Part shown: positions 1-9,203 of the stretch, in pieces
Position numbering within the stretch: the stretch's first letter is position 1
Layout: every line of letters starts with the position of its first letter
Source of the DNA: Bifidobacterium platyrrhinorum
GTDB taxonomy: Bacteria > Actinomycetota > Actinomycetes > Actinomycetales > Bifidobacteriaceae
Assembly (NCBI RefSeq): GCF_010667645.1
Contig: NZ_WHZV01000004.1
Location: 1-64,000, forward strand
DNA: 64,000 bases
Direction: 5' to 3'
The notes under the pieces: model-generated
Told to the model about the DNA's origin: nothing
The model's database searches: none
The model's input: only the letters and a program-made list of their open reading frames with translations
Position numbers and translations under genes: made by a program

Positions 1-107
1 ATTCCTGGAACCTCCTCGGAGGTTCGTGACCCCCCATGCAGAACACGTGGTCGATAGGCCGGACGTGGAAGCCGTGCGAGCGGTGGAGCCGACCGGTACT
101 AACGGGG
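1..107 (+). rRNA. 23S rRNA, 3' end (partial)
   Basis: The first ~107 bases match the conserved 3' end of bacterial 23S rRNA, including GATAGGCCGGACGTGGAAGC and the terminal GACCGGTACTAA. The gene begins before the window, and the exact 3' end is approximate. A 5S gene follows about 180 bases later, as in a normal rrn operon. Confidence 0.9.
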
Positions 108-287
108 GAAAACGACACAACCAACTCCCAACCAGTTTGGGAGGGCATCAACCGACTGCGAATACACTCAAGTGACTCGGTGCAACCTCGACGGTCATCC
201 GATCACAAAACAGAATCAACAAGCCAAGCGTCCACCATCCGGTCCCCGAACCACCAGCCACGGGGATCATCCCCGATAACAGAAGAT

Positions 288-405
288 TTGCGGCGACCAT
301 AGCCAAGGTGAGACGCCCGGTCCCATTCCGAACCCGGAAGCTAAGGCCTTGCACGGCGATGGTACTGCACCCGACAGGGCGTGGGAGAGTAGCACGTCGC
401 CGCAC
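288..405 (+). rRNA. rrf: 5S rRNA
   Basis: Contains the conserved 5S core GGTCCCATTCCGAACCCGGA followed by GATGGTACTGC and GTGGGAGAGTAG. The ends TGCGGCGAC (289-297) and GTCGCCGCA (396-404) pair as helix I, which fixes the limits to within a base or two. The spacer between 23S and 5S (108-287) shows no tRNA. Confidence 0.93.
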
Positions 406-414
406 CACACGATC

Positions 415-451
415 AGGACCCCCGGTCGAGCACGAAGCTCCCGGGGGTCCT
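415..451 (+). terminator. rrn operon terminator
   Basis: AGGACCCCCGG (415-425) and CCGGGGGTCCT (441-451) form a perfect 11-bp GC-rich stem directly after 5S rRNA. The U-tract is short, ending TCCTTCG. Confidence 0.8.
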
Positions 452-526
452 TCGCATACCACAGGCCCCGCCACGACTCCAGCGCTCCCGCATCATCACG
501 ACACAGGAACCAGGAACGGCCCCGGA

Positions 527-1294
527 TCAACGCTCCAAGCGGAAGCCCTGCGCGGCGGCCTTGGGCAGCAGTTCCTTGCCGGCGACGCTCTGTACGCCGA
601 CCTTGGCGATCTGGTCGCTGAACGCGTCCACCGGACGATCCGTGTTACGCAGGTCGTAATACTCGTGCACGGTGGCGTCGAACGCCTCAAGCCCCTCAAG
701 CGCGGCATCCGCATCGGACGGATACGTGTTCTCGAAGAACTGCATCGCACGCGGCATACGCGGCTTCAACGCCGGTTCCTGGTCCGGCTTGCCGATGGCG
801 ATGGCCAACACAGGGTACGTGTACTCAGGCAGATGGCAGACCTCGATCAGACCGGGGATGTCGTTGAGCACCGAGCCGAGGATCACGCAGCCCAGCCCCA
901 GCGAGTAGGCGGCGGTTTCCATCGCGTGCAGGGCGAGCACGGCGTCGTTCTGCGCCTGCGTGAAACGGTAGCTGGATGTGAGGTTCCACGAGTCCGCGTG
1001 CGTGTCCACGCCCCTGCGTTCGGCGATGCGGGCATTACGCTGCTCGTCGATGATGAACAGGTAGAGCAGCGGCGCCTGCGCGATGTACGGCTGATGCCCG
1101 AACTCGGCGAACTTCGCCTTGATCGCCGGATCGGAGATGCGGATCGCCGACCAGTCGTTGAGATACTGACTGGAGGCGGCGTGCTGCGCGACGGTTTCGA
1201 GCGTCGCACGGGTGTCGTCGTCGATCGCCTCGTCCTTGAAGGCGCGGATCGAACGACGGTTCAACAGGGTTTCGATAGTGCTGTTAGTGACCAT
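527..1294 (-). CDS. Nitroreductase family flavin oxidoreductase
   Basis: This 255-residue protein belongs to the FMN-dependent nitroreductase family (NfsA/NfrA-like), which reduces nitro compounds, quinones or flavins using NAD(P)H. The family N-terminal signature RRSIRAF is at residues 13-19, and the later segment around GLGCVILGSV matches the usual flavin-binding region. An upstream GTG at 1414 would add about 40 residues that do not look like the family, so the ATG at 1294 before VTNSTIETLL is preferred. Size fits the family. It is monocistronic and faces away from the rRNA operon. The physiological substrate cannot be told from sequence. Confidence 0.88.
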   Translation of the reverse strand: MVTNSTIETLLNRRSIRAFKDEAIDDDTRATLETVAQHAASSQYLNDWSAIRISDPAIKAKFAEFGHQPYIAQAPLLYLFIIDEQRNARIAERRGVDTHADSWNLTSSYRFTQAQNDAVLALHAMETAAYSLGLGCVILGSVLNDIPGLIEVCHLPEYTYPVLAIAIGKPDQEPALKPRMPRAMQFFENTYPSDADAALEGLEAFDATVHEYYDLRNTDRPVDAFSDQIAKVGVQSVAGKELLPKAAAQGFRLER

Positions 1295-1430
1295 GCGATC
1301 ATTGTCGCACCGGGAAACCATGTCGGGGAAACACGGGATATCACGTTCAGACGTGGGCGAACATGTCCAGCGGTCATGGACGAAGCGGCGTCGCGCCCCG
1401 ACCATGTCGCCCACGACCGGTCGTCAGGGC

Positions 1431-1826
1431 CTACCGGCCGTCACGACGGCGGTGCCGACGGTCGACGATCGCCTTGGAGCCGCGGTCGGACAGCTGCGAG
1501 ACGAGCGCGCCAAACGCGGCGGACAGCACCGAGAACGCGACGGACGCCAGCACGCCCTGCGGGGCGTCGGCGGCGAGTCCGCGTCGCACGTTGCGGCGTG
1601 ACATGCCGTGGTTCCACACCAGCTGGAACAGTTTGCCGCCGATGAGGCCGGCCAGGGACGGGACGGCCCACTTGAGCAGCTTGTCGCCCAACGATTCGGG
1701 ATCGTTCATCCGTTGCTCGCGCAATGCGTCGACCTTCTCGTCGACGCGGTGAAGCGCCTCGACGGCCCTGTCCGCGGAGGATACGGAGGCGGCGGCAGCG
1801 TGCTTGCGGTGCGTTTCGTCACTCAT
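1431..1826 (-). CDS. DUF4235 family membrane protein
   Basis: This 131-residue protein has a charged N-terminal half predicted to be helical (about residues 18-40). A hydrophobic part follows, with LLKWAVPSLAGLIGGKLFQLVW (split: LLKWAVPSLAGL / IGGKLFQLVW) and a second membrane helix near residues 90-112. The AGLIGGKLFQLVW pattern resembles the actinobacterial DUF4235 family, whose role is unknown. The C-terminus is very basic (RRHRRRDGR), consistent with a cytoplasmic tail. It is transcribed in the same direction as the nitroreductase, with a 136-base gap. Confidence 0.7.
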   Translation of the reverse strand: MSDETHRKHAAAASVSSADRAVEALHRVDEKVDALREQRMNDPESLGDKLLKWAVPSLAGLIGGKLFQLVWNHGMSRRNVRRGLAADAPQGVLASVAFSVLSAAFGALVSQLSDRGSKAIVDRRHRRRDGR

Positions 1827-1919
1827 GCGGACCAGTCTAGTCGTCCGACGGGCGGGAAACAGCCACGTGCAACGGCAAGTCGGTGGAGTTGGGAGCGTTC
1901 ACGGGCTACAGTGGGGCAT

Positions 1920-2633
1920 ATGAGCAATCATGATGAACACGGCACCGTGGCCGTTGACGCGTCCCGTGGCGGCACCGGATACCTGGTGCTCCTGCGTCAC
2001 GGGCAGACCGCGTGGAGCCAATCGGGACAGCACACCGGACGTACGGACATCCCGCTGACCGAGGTCGGCCGGCAGCAGGCCAAGGACGCCGGCAAGCGTC
2101 TGAGGGCCGCATTCCCCGGAGGATTCGACGAGGGCTGCGTGTTCTCCAGCCCGCTGGTGCGCGCCCATGAGACGGCCGTGCTGGCCGGGTTCGAACATCC
2201 CGGCACGTTGGACGGCATCGCCGAATGGGATTACGGCTGCGCCGAAGGACGCACCCGCCAGCAGATCAGCGACATGGCCGGATTCCAGTGGGACGTGTGG
2301 CGTGACGGCCCGCGTTCGCTGCCGGAATCGATGCAGGGCGATTGGACGGAGACCCTGCCCGACGGCCGCCAGGTGCCGGTGCACGAAGGGCCGGGCGAAA
2401 CCGTGGAGGAGGCGGCCGCGCGTGCGCGCGGCGCCATCGAGGCGGTGCTGCCGCTGCTGGAATCGGGGCATAACGTGCTGTTCGTCGCGCACGCGCACAT
2501 CCTGCGCATTCTCACGTCCCAGTGGCTGGGGGTCGAGCCGCGGTTCGCGCGTCTGCTGCGCCTCGACACGGCGCACTACTGCGTGCTCAGCAAGTACAAG
2601 GGCGACAACGTCATCGAACGATGGAACTGCTAG
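1920..2633 (+). CDS. Histidine phosphatase family protein
   Basis: A 237-residue member of the histidine phosphatase (phosphoglycerate mutase-like) superfamily. The catalytic LLRHGQT motif lies at about residues 25-31. A second conserved His occurs in VAHAHILR, and the acid Glu in the PLVRAHETA region. The long insertion and substrate pocket do not identify a substrate; acid phosphatase or broad-specificity phosphatase is likely. A -10-like TACAGT at 1907-1912 ends only 7 nt before the ATG and there is no Shine-Dalgarno sequence, so the transcript is probably leaderless. The gene converges on the LacI gene and overlaps it by 4 nt. Confidence 0.85.
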   Translation: MSNHDEHGTVAVDASRGGTGYLVLLRHGQTAWSQSGQHTGRTDIPLTEVGRQQAKDAGKRLRAAFPGGFDEGCVFSSPLVRAHETAVLAGFEHPGTLDGIAEWDYGCAEGRTRQQISDMAGFQWDVWRDGPRSLPESMQGDWTETLPDGRQVPVHEGPGETVEEAAARARGAIEAVLPLLESGHNVLFVAHAHILRILTSQWLGVEPRFARLLRLDTAHYCVLSKYKGDNVIERWNC

Positions 2634-3643
2634 CGCCGTCCACTGCTGGAACGGACCACCAGCTGCGCGGACAGCGTGCGGAACGGCCGTTCCAGCGGTT
2701 TGCGGTTGATGAGGCCGAGCGTCATGCGGGCGGCGATGCGCGCCGTTTCCACCGGATCCTGGCGGATCGTCGTCAGGCCGATGTCGTCGGCGTAGAAGCT
2801 GTCGTCGTAGCCGATGACGGACACGTCGCGGGGCACCGAGAATCCGTTGCGTTCCAGCTGGAACATCAATGGCAGGGCGATGCCGTCCTCCTGGCAGGCG
2901 ATGGCGGTGGGCATCACGTCGAGACTCATCAGCTGCGTGACCACGTCGCCGATCTGGTAGTGGCCGGCGTCGTCGACCTTGCATTCGACGACCTGCGGTT
3001 CGATGCCCTCCTTGCGGCAGCAGTCCATGAACATGTCGAACCGGCCGCGCACGGAGAAGCTCAGCGACACGTCGCGGTTCGTGGTGATGTACGCGATGTC
3101 GCGGTGGCCGAGCGTGATGAGGTGGCGTGCGGCGAGCGTCGACCCCTGCGCGTCGTCGATGGTGACGGCGGCCGCGAACCCGTGTTGTTCGGAATCGGCG
3201 CAGTTGATGCCGATGATCGGCACGTCCATCGAGGCGAGCTGCGCGGTCTCGGCGGCGTCGATGTCGAAGGAGACGACGATGACGGCGTCGGCGTTGCGGC
3301 GCACCGGCAGCATCTCGAAGAACTCGCGGCGCTCCTCGATGCTGGAGATCTGGAAGATCGAGATGTCATAGCCTTCCGCGTGGAGCACCTCGTTGAGGCC
3401 TTCGATGACGGAGGCGGTGAACCACAGCCGGATGTGGCCGCTCATGAGCACGGCGATGCGCAACGAGCGGCCGGATTTGAGCGCGGCGGCCGAGCGTGAC
3501 AGCGAGAAGTTGAGCTGGTCGGCTATCGCCAGCACTCGTTCCCTTGTCTTCGCGGACACCAGATCCGGTCGGGTGAACGATCTGGATACCGTCGAAATGG
3601 ACACGCCGGCCGCCTTGGCCACATCCTGGATGCTGCTGCTCAT
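2630..3643 (-). CDS. LacI-family transcriptional regulator
   Basis: A 337-residue LacI/GalR repressor. The N-terminal helix-turn-helix covers about residues 5-28 (QDVAKAAGVSISTVSRSFT), followed by the hinge and a periplasmic-binding-protein-like effector domain. It lies 10 bases downstream of the alpha-glucosidase gene on the same strand and is probably co-transcribed with it. It is therefore the best candidate regulator of the alpha-glucan locus; the effector is likely a gluco-oligosaccharide (inference). It is a close paralogue of the LacI protein at 15547-16569: their DNA-binding domains are nearly the same, so they may recognise similar operators. Confidence 0.9.
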   Translation of the reverse strand: MSSSIQDVAKAAGVSISTVSRSFTRPDLVSAKTRERVLAIADQLNFSLSRSAAALKSGRSLRIAVLMSGHIRLWFTASVIEGLNEVLHAEGYDISIFQISSIEERREFFEMLPVRRNADAVIVVSFDIDAAETAQLASMDVPIIGINCADSEQHGFAAAVTIDDAQGSTLAARHLITLGHRDIAYITTNRDVSLSFSVRGRFDMFMDCCRKEGIEPQVVECKVDDAGHYQIGDVVTQLMSLDVMPTAIACQEDGIALPLMFQLERNGFSVPRDVSVIGYDDSFYADDIGLTTIRQDPVETARIAARMTLGLINRKPLERPFRTLSAQLVVRSSSGRR

Positions 3644-3653
3644 GCGGACAACC

Positions 3654-5441
3654 TTACCGCAGCACCCATGCGCTGACGTCCTGCGGGAGCCTGCCGTCGT
3701 CGGTCAGTGCGGCGGAGGCGAGCACGACCTCGCCTTCCGGCAGCGCGACCGGTTCGGCGCCGAAGTTGGTGACGGAGGTGAGCGTGCGCCCGTCACCGCC
3801 ATCGGCCGGGGTGGCCGGTCGGCGGTACGCGATCACGTCGGCGCCCATGTCCACCCAGTCGAAGGTGGACGTGTCGCCGGTGGCGGTGAGCAGCTCGGCG
3901 CGCAGCGCGAGGACCGTGCGGTACAGGGCGAGCATCGACGTGTCGTCATGCTCCTCCTTGTCCGCGGCGAAATCGCGGAACCACAGCGGCTGCGGCAGGT
4001 GCGGGGCCTCGGCGGGCGTGCCGTCGGCCTTGGCGCGCGGCGAGAAGCCGAACGACGTGCCGGCGGCGAAACGGTCGCTCCACTCGGCGTGCCCGACGGG
4101 CGCGTCCTCGCCGGATTCGTCCGCGACCCACGGCAGCGGCACGCGGCAGCCGTCGCGGCCCTTGTCGGTGGCGGCGCGGCGCGTGTTGAACGCGGTCGGA
4201 TCCTCGAGACGGTCCCATGGGATGTCCGCGACCTCGAACAGGCCGAGTTCCTCGCCCTGGTAGACGTAGATGCCGCCGGGCAGCCCGAATTCCATGAGCG
4301 CGGCCGCGCGGGCGCGCTTCGTGCCGAGCGCGCGGTCCTCGACGTACGTGGATCCGTCGCGCACCAGCCAGTCGTGCGCGAGCTGGTGGTAGGGGGCGTG
4401 CGGCACCTGCGGCAGACCGTAGCGGGTGGGGCTGCGCGGCACGTCATGGTTGTTCATCACCCAGGTGGTGGTCGACCCATGCGTGGCCGCGGCCGCGCCC
4501 AGACCGCCCTCGATGGCGGTGCGGAACTCGTCGGGCAGCCAGGCGGCCTTCGCGAAATCGAAGTTGAAGCACTGGCCGAGCTCGTCGGTGGAGGCGTACA
4601 GGTGCTGGTGCTCGGGCACGACCCACGCCTCGGCGACGGCGAAGCGCGGCGGATCGTAGCGGTCGAACACCTCGCGGCGCCATTCGCGGTAGATCTCGTG
4701 CACTTCGTGACGGTCCCACAGCGGGCTGGTGAAGTCGTGGCACAGCTGGTTCTGCACGTCGTTCGCGGCCATGTCCTCCAGAGGCGTGGAGTCGAGGTCC
4801 TTGGCGAGGCCGTGGGCCACGTCGATGCGGAAGCCGTCGGTGCCGTGGTCGGCCCAGAAGCGCAGGGTCTTCAAAAATTCGGCGTGGATGTCCGGGTTGT
4901 TCCAGTTGACGTCCGGCTGCTGCTTGGCGAACAGGTGGAGGTACCACTGTCCGTCGGGCACGCGGGTCCACGCGGGGCCGCCGAACATGGACTGCCAGTC
5001 GTTCGGCGGCAGTTCGCCGTGTTCGCCGCGGCCTTCGCGGAAGATGTAGCGGTCGCGTGCGGGGGAGCCGGGTTCGGCGGCGAGGGCCTCTTGGAAGAAG
5101 ACGTGCTTGTCGGCCGTGTGGTTCGGGACGATGTCGACCATCACCTTGATGCCGGCCTTGTGGGCGGCGGCGACCATCGCGTCGAAGTCGTCCATCGTGC
5201 CCAGGCGCGGGTCGACGTTGCGGTAGTCGATGACGTCGTAGCCGCCGTCGGCGAGGTCGGACGGGTAGAACGGGCTCAGCCAGATCGCGTCCACGCCGAG
5301 TTTCTCGAGATATCCCATCTTCTCGGTGACGCCGGCGATGTCGCCGAGGCCGTCGCCGTTCACGTCCTTGAAGCTGCGGGGATAGACCTGGTAGACGACT
5401 GCCTGCTTCCACCAGTCGTCGTGCATGTTGTTCGCGGTCAT
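3654..5441 (-). CDS. GH13 alpha-glucosidase / oligo-1,6-glucosidase
   Basis: A 595-residue glycoside hydrolase family 13 enzyme with no signal peptide, so it should act in the cytoplasm on imported oligosaccharides. The four GH13 regions are present: DIVPNH (103-108), DGFRID with nucleophile Asp207, acid/base Glu271 in AVAEAW, and NHD (331-333). Overall it resembles the oligo-1,6-glucosidase/alpha-glucosidase subfamily found in bifidobacteria. The start at 5441 is supported by AAAGGAGG upstream; the open frame extends further but without family similarity. lacI follows 10 bases downstream. A 17-bp palindrome at 5608-5624 lies in its upstream region. Confidence 0.9.
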   Translation of the reverse strand: MTANNMHDDWWKQAVVYQVYPRSFKDVNGDGLGDIAGVTEKMGYLEKLGVDAIWLSPFYPSDLADGGYDVIDYRNVDPRLGTMDDFDAMVAAAHKAGIKVMVDIVPNHTADKHVFFQEALAAEPGSPARDRYIFREGRGEHGELPPNDWQSMFGGPAWTRVPDGQWYLHLFAKQQPDVNWNNPDIHAEFLKTLRFWADHGTDGFRIDVAHGLAKDLDSTPLEDMAANDVQNQLCHDFTSPLWDRHEVHEIYREWRREVFDRYDPPRFAVAEAWVVPEHQHLYASTDELGQCFNFDFAKAAWLPDEFRTAIEGGLGAAAATHGSTTTWVMNNHDVPRSPTRYGLPQVPHAPYHQLAHDWLVRDGSTYVEDRALGTKRARAAALMEFGLPGGIYVYQGEELGLFEVADIPWDRLEDPTAFNTRRAATDKGRDGCRVPLPWVADESGEDAPVGHAEWSDRFAAGTSFGFSPRAKADGTPAEAPHLPQPLWFRDFAADKEEHDDTSMLALYRTVLALRAELLTATGDTSTFDWVDMGADVIAYRRPATPADGGDGRTLTSVTNFGAEPVALPEGEVVLASAALTDDGRLPQDVSAWVLR

Positions 5442-5760
5442 GTGGGTATGCCCTCCTTTGGGTGCTGTGTATGGGCGTGCCGCGGATGCCGGTGCCGTAT
5501 GGCTGCACCCGCCTCGCGGACCCGTGCGTATATGCCGTGCATGGCGTCGGCCGTGGGCCGCCGCCGCGTGTATTCCCTCGCGCGGCCTACCGTCCGCCGC
5601 GTTGATGACAACGATAGCATCGTTGCCGCGGTGGGGATGGCAGGGTGTCGCACGGGCCGCGTTGCGATGGCCGTTGCAGCCGGCAAGAGCTATCCCCGGC
5701 CCCTGTTCGTCGACCGGCTCCCTCACCGGGAAAGCCGGTCGCGAAGCGGTGAAGCGCCGC
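5442..5760. other. Intergenic region with operator palindrome
   Basis: A 319-base gap separates the two GH13 genes. It carries the promoter region of the downstream alpha-glucosidase, a perfect palindrome at 5608-5624 and a good ribosome binding site. No other gene is seen. Confidence 0.6.
5608..5624. promoter_or_regulatory. Putative LacI operator
   Basis: CAACGAT-AGC-ATCGTTG is a perfect 7-bp inverted repeat with a 3-base centre, a form typical of LacI-family operators. It lies 167 bases upstream of the alpha-glucosidase start. The half-site CAACGAT recurs at about 7671 upstream of the ABC-importer genes. Assignment to the LacI protein at 2630-3643 is inference. Confidence 0.55.
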
Positions 5761-7563
5761 TCAGCGCAGGATCGCGAACGACTGCGGCGGGAGGATGAGC
5801 GCGCCGGCGTCGAGCGACGGGCCGCCGATCGAGAGGGCGATCGTACGGGCGTCGTCATCGCGGACGCCGCGTGCGGGCACGTCGATCGTCACCGTGTCGC
5901 GGCCGGGGTTCATCGCGACGACCACGTCGCCGGCGGTCGCGCCGGGACGCGCGCCGGCTCCGTGCGCCATGCCGCCGTCGCGCGCGACGCGGCGAAAGGC
6001 GAACGCGCGTCCGCCGTCACGACCCGCGACCACCTCGAACCCGGCGGTTGCGGCGAGGGCGGGCGTCGCGTGGCGGAACGCGAGAACCTCACGGATCCAA
6101 TGCCACAACGATTCCGGATCCGTCTGCGCGGCCGCGACGGTCGGCGCGTCCGGCGCGGGGTCGACGGGCAGATACGGATCGGCGACACCGGCGGCGGTAT
6201 CGGCCGCGGCGCCGGAGAACCCGAGATTCGGCGCGTCCGGCGACCACTGCATCGGCGTGCGGCTGCCGGTGCGCACGTAGCCGCCCTCCTTCGTGGGCAA
6301 CGGGCGGTAGCGCATACCGATTTCGTCGCCGTAGTAGACGAACGGGCAGCCGGGCATCGTCAGCAGCATGCCGTACGCGACCTTCAGTTCGCGTGCGGTC
6401 AAGCGTTGGCCGACGCGGATCGTGTCGTGGTTGCAGGTGATGAGGTCGAACAGGCCGCCCGCGCGCTCGCAGTCGGCGAGCTGCGGCAGGTACTGGTCGA
6501 GGAAGGGCTTGATCGCCGCGCCGGAATCGGCGTTGAAATAGCTGGCGTCGCCGTCGCGGGTCAATGGGGTGTCGGTGTTGCGCAGCAGCATGTTGTAGCC
6601 GTTCGGCCAGCCGCCCCACCGCCAATCGAGGTAGAAGTCCATGTCGAAGCCCGCCTGCATCGACTCGTACGGGCGGCCCCATTCGGCGACGAACGCGGCC
6701 TCGGGGAACTCGGGGCGGATTTGCGCGAACATGTGTCGCCACGTGCGGATCGTGAACGGTTTGCCGTCCTCGTCGTGCTTGACGAGGCTGTCGGACATGT
6801 CGACGCGGAAGCCGTCCGCGCCGCGGGAGAGCCAGAAGCGCATCACGTCGAGCATCGCGTCGCAGGTGGCGAGGGCGTCCGGGCCGAGCGCCGGCTTCTG
6901 CCACGGCTGGTTCGGGTGGGCGAACCCGTAGTTGAGCGCCGGCTGGCATTTGAAGAAGTTCAGGATGTACGTGCCGTCGCGTTCGGCCTCGCCGCCGACG
7001 AACGGCAGCCCGTCGCCGCCCGAGATCCAGCAGTCGGTCCAGATATAGCGTTCGGACACGTCGACGGGGGTTGCGGGGCTCGCGGTGGCGGGGACGGTAC
7101 GGTCGGCGTGGTCGGCGCGTGCGCTGGCCCGGAACCAGGCGTGCTCCTCGCTGGTGTGGCCGGGCACGAGATCGAGCAGGACGTGCATGCCGCGCCTGTG
7201 GGCCTCTTCGAACAGTGCGACGAGGTCCCCGTTCGTGCCGTAGCGCGGCGCGACCTTCGTGTAGTCGCGCACGTCGTATCCGGCGTCCTTGAACGGCGAA
7301 TCGTAGCAGGGGTTGATCCACAGGGCGTTGCAGCCGAGGTCCCGGATGTAGTCGAGTTTCGCGGTGATGCCCGGGATGTCGCCGATGCCGTCGCCGTTCG
7401 TGTCGTGGAACGACTGCGGGTAGACCTCGTAGAAGACCGCGTCGGCCAGCCATGAAGGGCGTCGGGCGGGGGCGCCGGGCTCGCCGGCGGGCGTCGCGAG
7501 CGTGGCGTGGCGCGTCTCGCCGGCGGTTGCCGATGGTTCTGCGTGTCGTGTTATTTCCACCAT
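5761..7563 (-). CDS. GH13 alpha-amylase family glycosidase
   Basis: A 600-residue GH13 protein without a signal peptide. The fold begins at about residue 40 (DAVFYEVYPQSF), after a variable Ala/Pro-rich N-terminus. Catalytic residues are in place: Asp255 in DGFRVD, Glu294 in FVAEWG and NHD at 378-380. Region I is DLVPGH (131-136), so the usual Asn is Gly. It is clearly different from the neighbouring alpha-glucosidase and may be a transglycosylating or maltose-acting enzyme; the substrate is uncertain. It is transcribed away from the ABC importer across a 257-base shared regulatory region. Confidence 0.85.
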   Translation of the reverse strand: MVEITRHAEPSATAGETRHATLATPAGEPGAPARRPSWLADAVFYEVYPQSFHDTNGDGIGDIPGITAKLDYIRDLGCNALWINPCYDSPFKDAGYDVRDYTKVAPRYGTNGDLVALFEEAHRRGMHVLLDLVPGHTSEEHAWFRASARADHADRTVPATASPATPVDVSERYIWTDCWISGGDGLPFVGGEAERDGTYILNFFKCQPALNYGFAHPNQPWQKPALGPDALATCDAMLDVMRFWLSRGADGFRVDMSDSLVKHDEDGKPFTIRTWRHMFAQIRPEFPEAAFVAEWGRPYESMQAGFDMDFYLDWRWGGWPNGYNMLLRNTDTPLTRDGDASYFNADSGAAIKPFLDQYLPQLADCERAGGLFDLITCNHDTIRVGQRLTARELKVAYGMLLTMPGCPFVYYGDEIGMRYRPLPTKEGGYVRTGSRTPMQWSPDAPNLGFSGAAADTAAGVADPYLPVDPAPDAPTVAAAQTDPESLWHWIREVLAFRHATPALAATAGFEVVAGRDGGRAFAFRRVARDGGMAHGAGARPGATAGDVVVAMNPGRDTVTIDVPARGVRDDDARTIALSIGGPSLDAGALILPPQSFAILR

Positions 7564-7820
7564 GAGGAACTCCGATGTTCAGGCGGTTTCCCGTTATTGA
7601 CTAACGATTGCAATTTTAGCAGGAAAACGCGGAATGCGAACGTATTCAACAATAGTGCTACACTGTGGGGCAACGATGTTCCGCAGCGTTGCAAATACAA
7701 GACATCCCAGCGCCCCAAAGCCGCGGTGTTAACGTATTCACCGATAGTGTCAATAAGGCATTGCAAATGTGGTCATCGTGAAGTTGAAGAGCCGACTGAA
7801 CAGGAAAGGAACGATCGAAG
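7564..7820. promoter_or_regulatory. Divergent control region with direct repeats
   Basis: An AT-richer spacer between the GH13 gene and the binding-protein gene. A 19-base direct repeat, AACGTATTCAMCRATAGTG, occurs at 7639-7657 and 7731-7749 with two mismatches. TTGCAAAT recurs at 7690 and 7761, and ATTGCAAT at 7607-7614 is palindromic. The inverted pair GCAACG/CGTTGC around 7670-7691 resembles the operator at 5608. Together these suggest binding of one or more regulators to both divergent promoters. Confidence 0.6.
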
Positions 7821-9055
7821 ATGATCAGTTGGAAGAAGAAGCTTGTCGGACTCGTCGCCGCGACCGCCATGCTGGTGCCGCTCGCCGCATGCGGTTCCGA
7901 TTCGGGGGATTCCGCGCAGAGCGCCGACGGCGGTGCCGTGACGCTGAGCGTCTGGGCCCCGCAGGAGGACCAGGACGGCGATAACTCGTGGCTGAGCCAG
8001 GTCGAGAAGGGCTTCGAAAAGGCCCACCCCGAATACCAGATCACGTGGAAGAACGACGTCGTCTCCGAAGGCGACGCCTCCAAGCAGGTGCAGACCGACC
8101 CGTCCGCCGCGGCCGACGTCTACATGTTCGCCTCCGACCAGCTCGGCACGCTCATCAAGCTGGGCGCGATCGGCGAGCTCGGCACCGACACCGCCAAGCA
8201 GATCAAGGAGCAGGACGGCAGCCTCGAAGTCGATTCCGTCACCGGCTCCGACGGCAAGTACTACGGCGTGCCGTACACCGACAACACGTGGTTCATGTAC
8301 TACAACAAGGCGAAGTTCTCCGACGACGACGTCAAGAGCCTCGACACGATGCTCTCCAAGGGCGTCGTCTCCTTCCCGCTGGCCGACTCCTGGTACCTCG
8401 GCGGCTTCTACGACGGACTGACCCTCTTCGGCGAGAAGGGCAACGACGAGAAGGCCGGCATGGTCTTCCCGAAGGACTCCGCCGACATCACCACGTACTT
8501 GGTGAACATGGCCGCCAATCCGAACTTCCACAACAGCGCCGACAACTCCGGCCTGTCCGAGATCCAGGCCGGCACCGCCGACGCGTTCTTCTCCGGCTCC
8601 TGGTCCGCCGCCGACATCAAGAAGGCCCTCGGCGACGACATGGGCGTCGCCCAGCTGCCTACCTTCACCGTCAACGGCGAGACCAAGCAGATGAAGTCCT
8701 TCGCCGCCACCAAGGCCGCCGCCTACAACCCGAACGCCAAGAACCCGAAGGCCGCCGCGCAGTTCGCCGCCTACCTCGGCTCCACCGAGGCCCAGAAGCT
8801 GCACTACACGACCCGCGGCATCATCCCGACCGACAAGTCCCTCGCCTCCCTGACCACCGATGACGCGGTCGCCAAGCCCAGTCCGACACGATGGCCAACA
8901 CCGCCATCCTGCAGTCCGGTCTGACCGGCATGAACGACTGGTGGACCCCGGCCGAGACCTTCGGCAAGGCCATCGTCAACAAGGAGGTCACGGCCGACAA
9001 CGCCGCGGCCAAGACCGACGCCTGGGTCAAGTCCGTCGGCACCTACGCCGAGTGA
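7821..9055 (+). pseudogene. Maltose-type ABC importer binding lipoprotein, frameshifted
   Basis: Encodes a solute-binding protein of the maltose/oligosaccharide family. The lipoprotein signal ends in LAAC at about residues 21-24, after a KKK-containing n-region. The first frame runs to a stop at 8924. Just after DDAVAK (near 8876) one base is missing, and the normal C-terminus continues in another frame to TGA at 9053-9055. That stretch holds LQSGLTGMNDWW and ends WVKSVGTYAE. Restoring one base gives a 411-residue protein of normal length. This is either a genuine recent mutation, which would remove the last ~60 residues, or a sequencing error. The transporter permeases downstream look intact. 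Confidence 0.85.
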
Positions 9056-9061
9056 TCCGCA

Positions 9062-9100
9062 CGGGGCCGGGCCCTCCCTCCTTCGGGGCCCGGCCCCGTT
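9062..9100 (+). terminator. Hairpin between binding protein and permease genes
   Basis: CGGGGCCGGGCC (9062-9073) pairs perfectly with GGCCCGGCCCCG (9087-9098). Such a hairpin after a binding-protein gene commonly gives partial termination or stabilises the upstream message, so that binding protein exceeds permease. No long U-tract follows. Confidence 0.65.
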
Positions 9101-9203
9101 CCCTCGTCGGCCGACGACAATCGTCGAACAGTCGACCATCGATCATCGATTCACACGTATCAATTCCACACGTAACAACCATGTTGAGAGGCGGTAGGGT
9201 GCA

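Noticed and set aside
527-1414. Longer nitroreductase starting at GTG 1414
   Set aside because: The extra 40 residues do not resemble the family and the ATG at 1294 gives the normal N-terminus.
9062-9203. Full stop of the importer operon at the hairpin after the binding protein
   Set aside because: No U-tract and the permeases follow in the same direction; partial attenuation is more likely.
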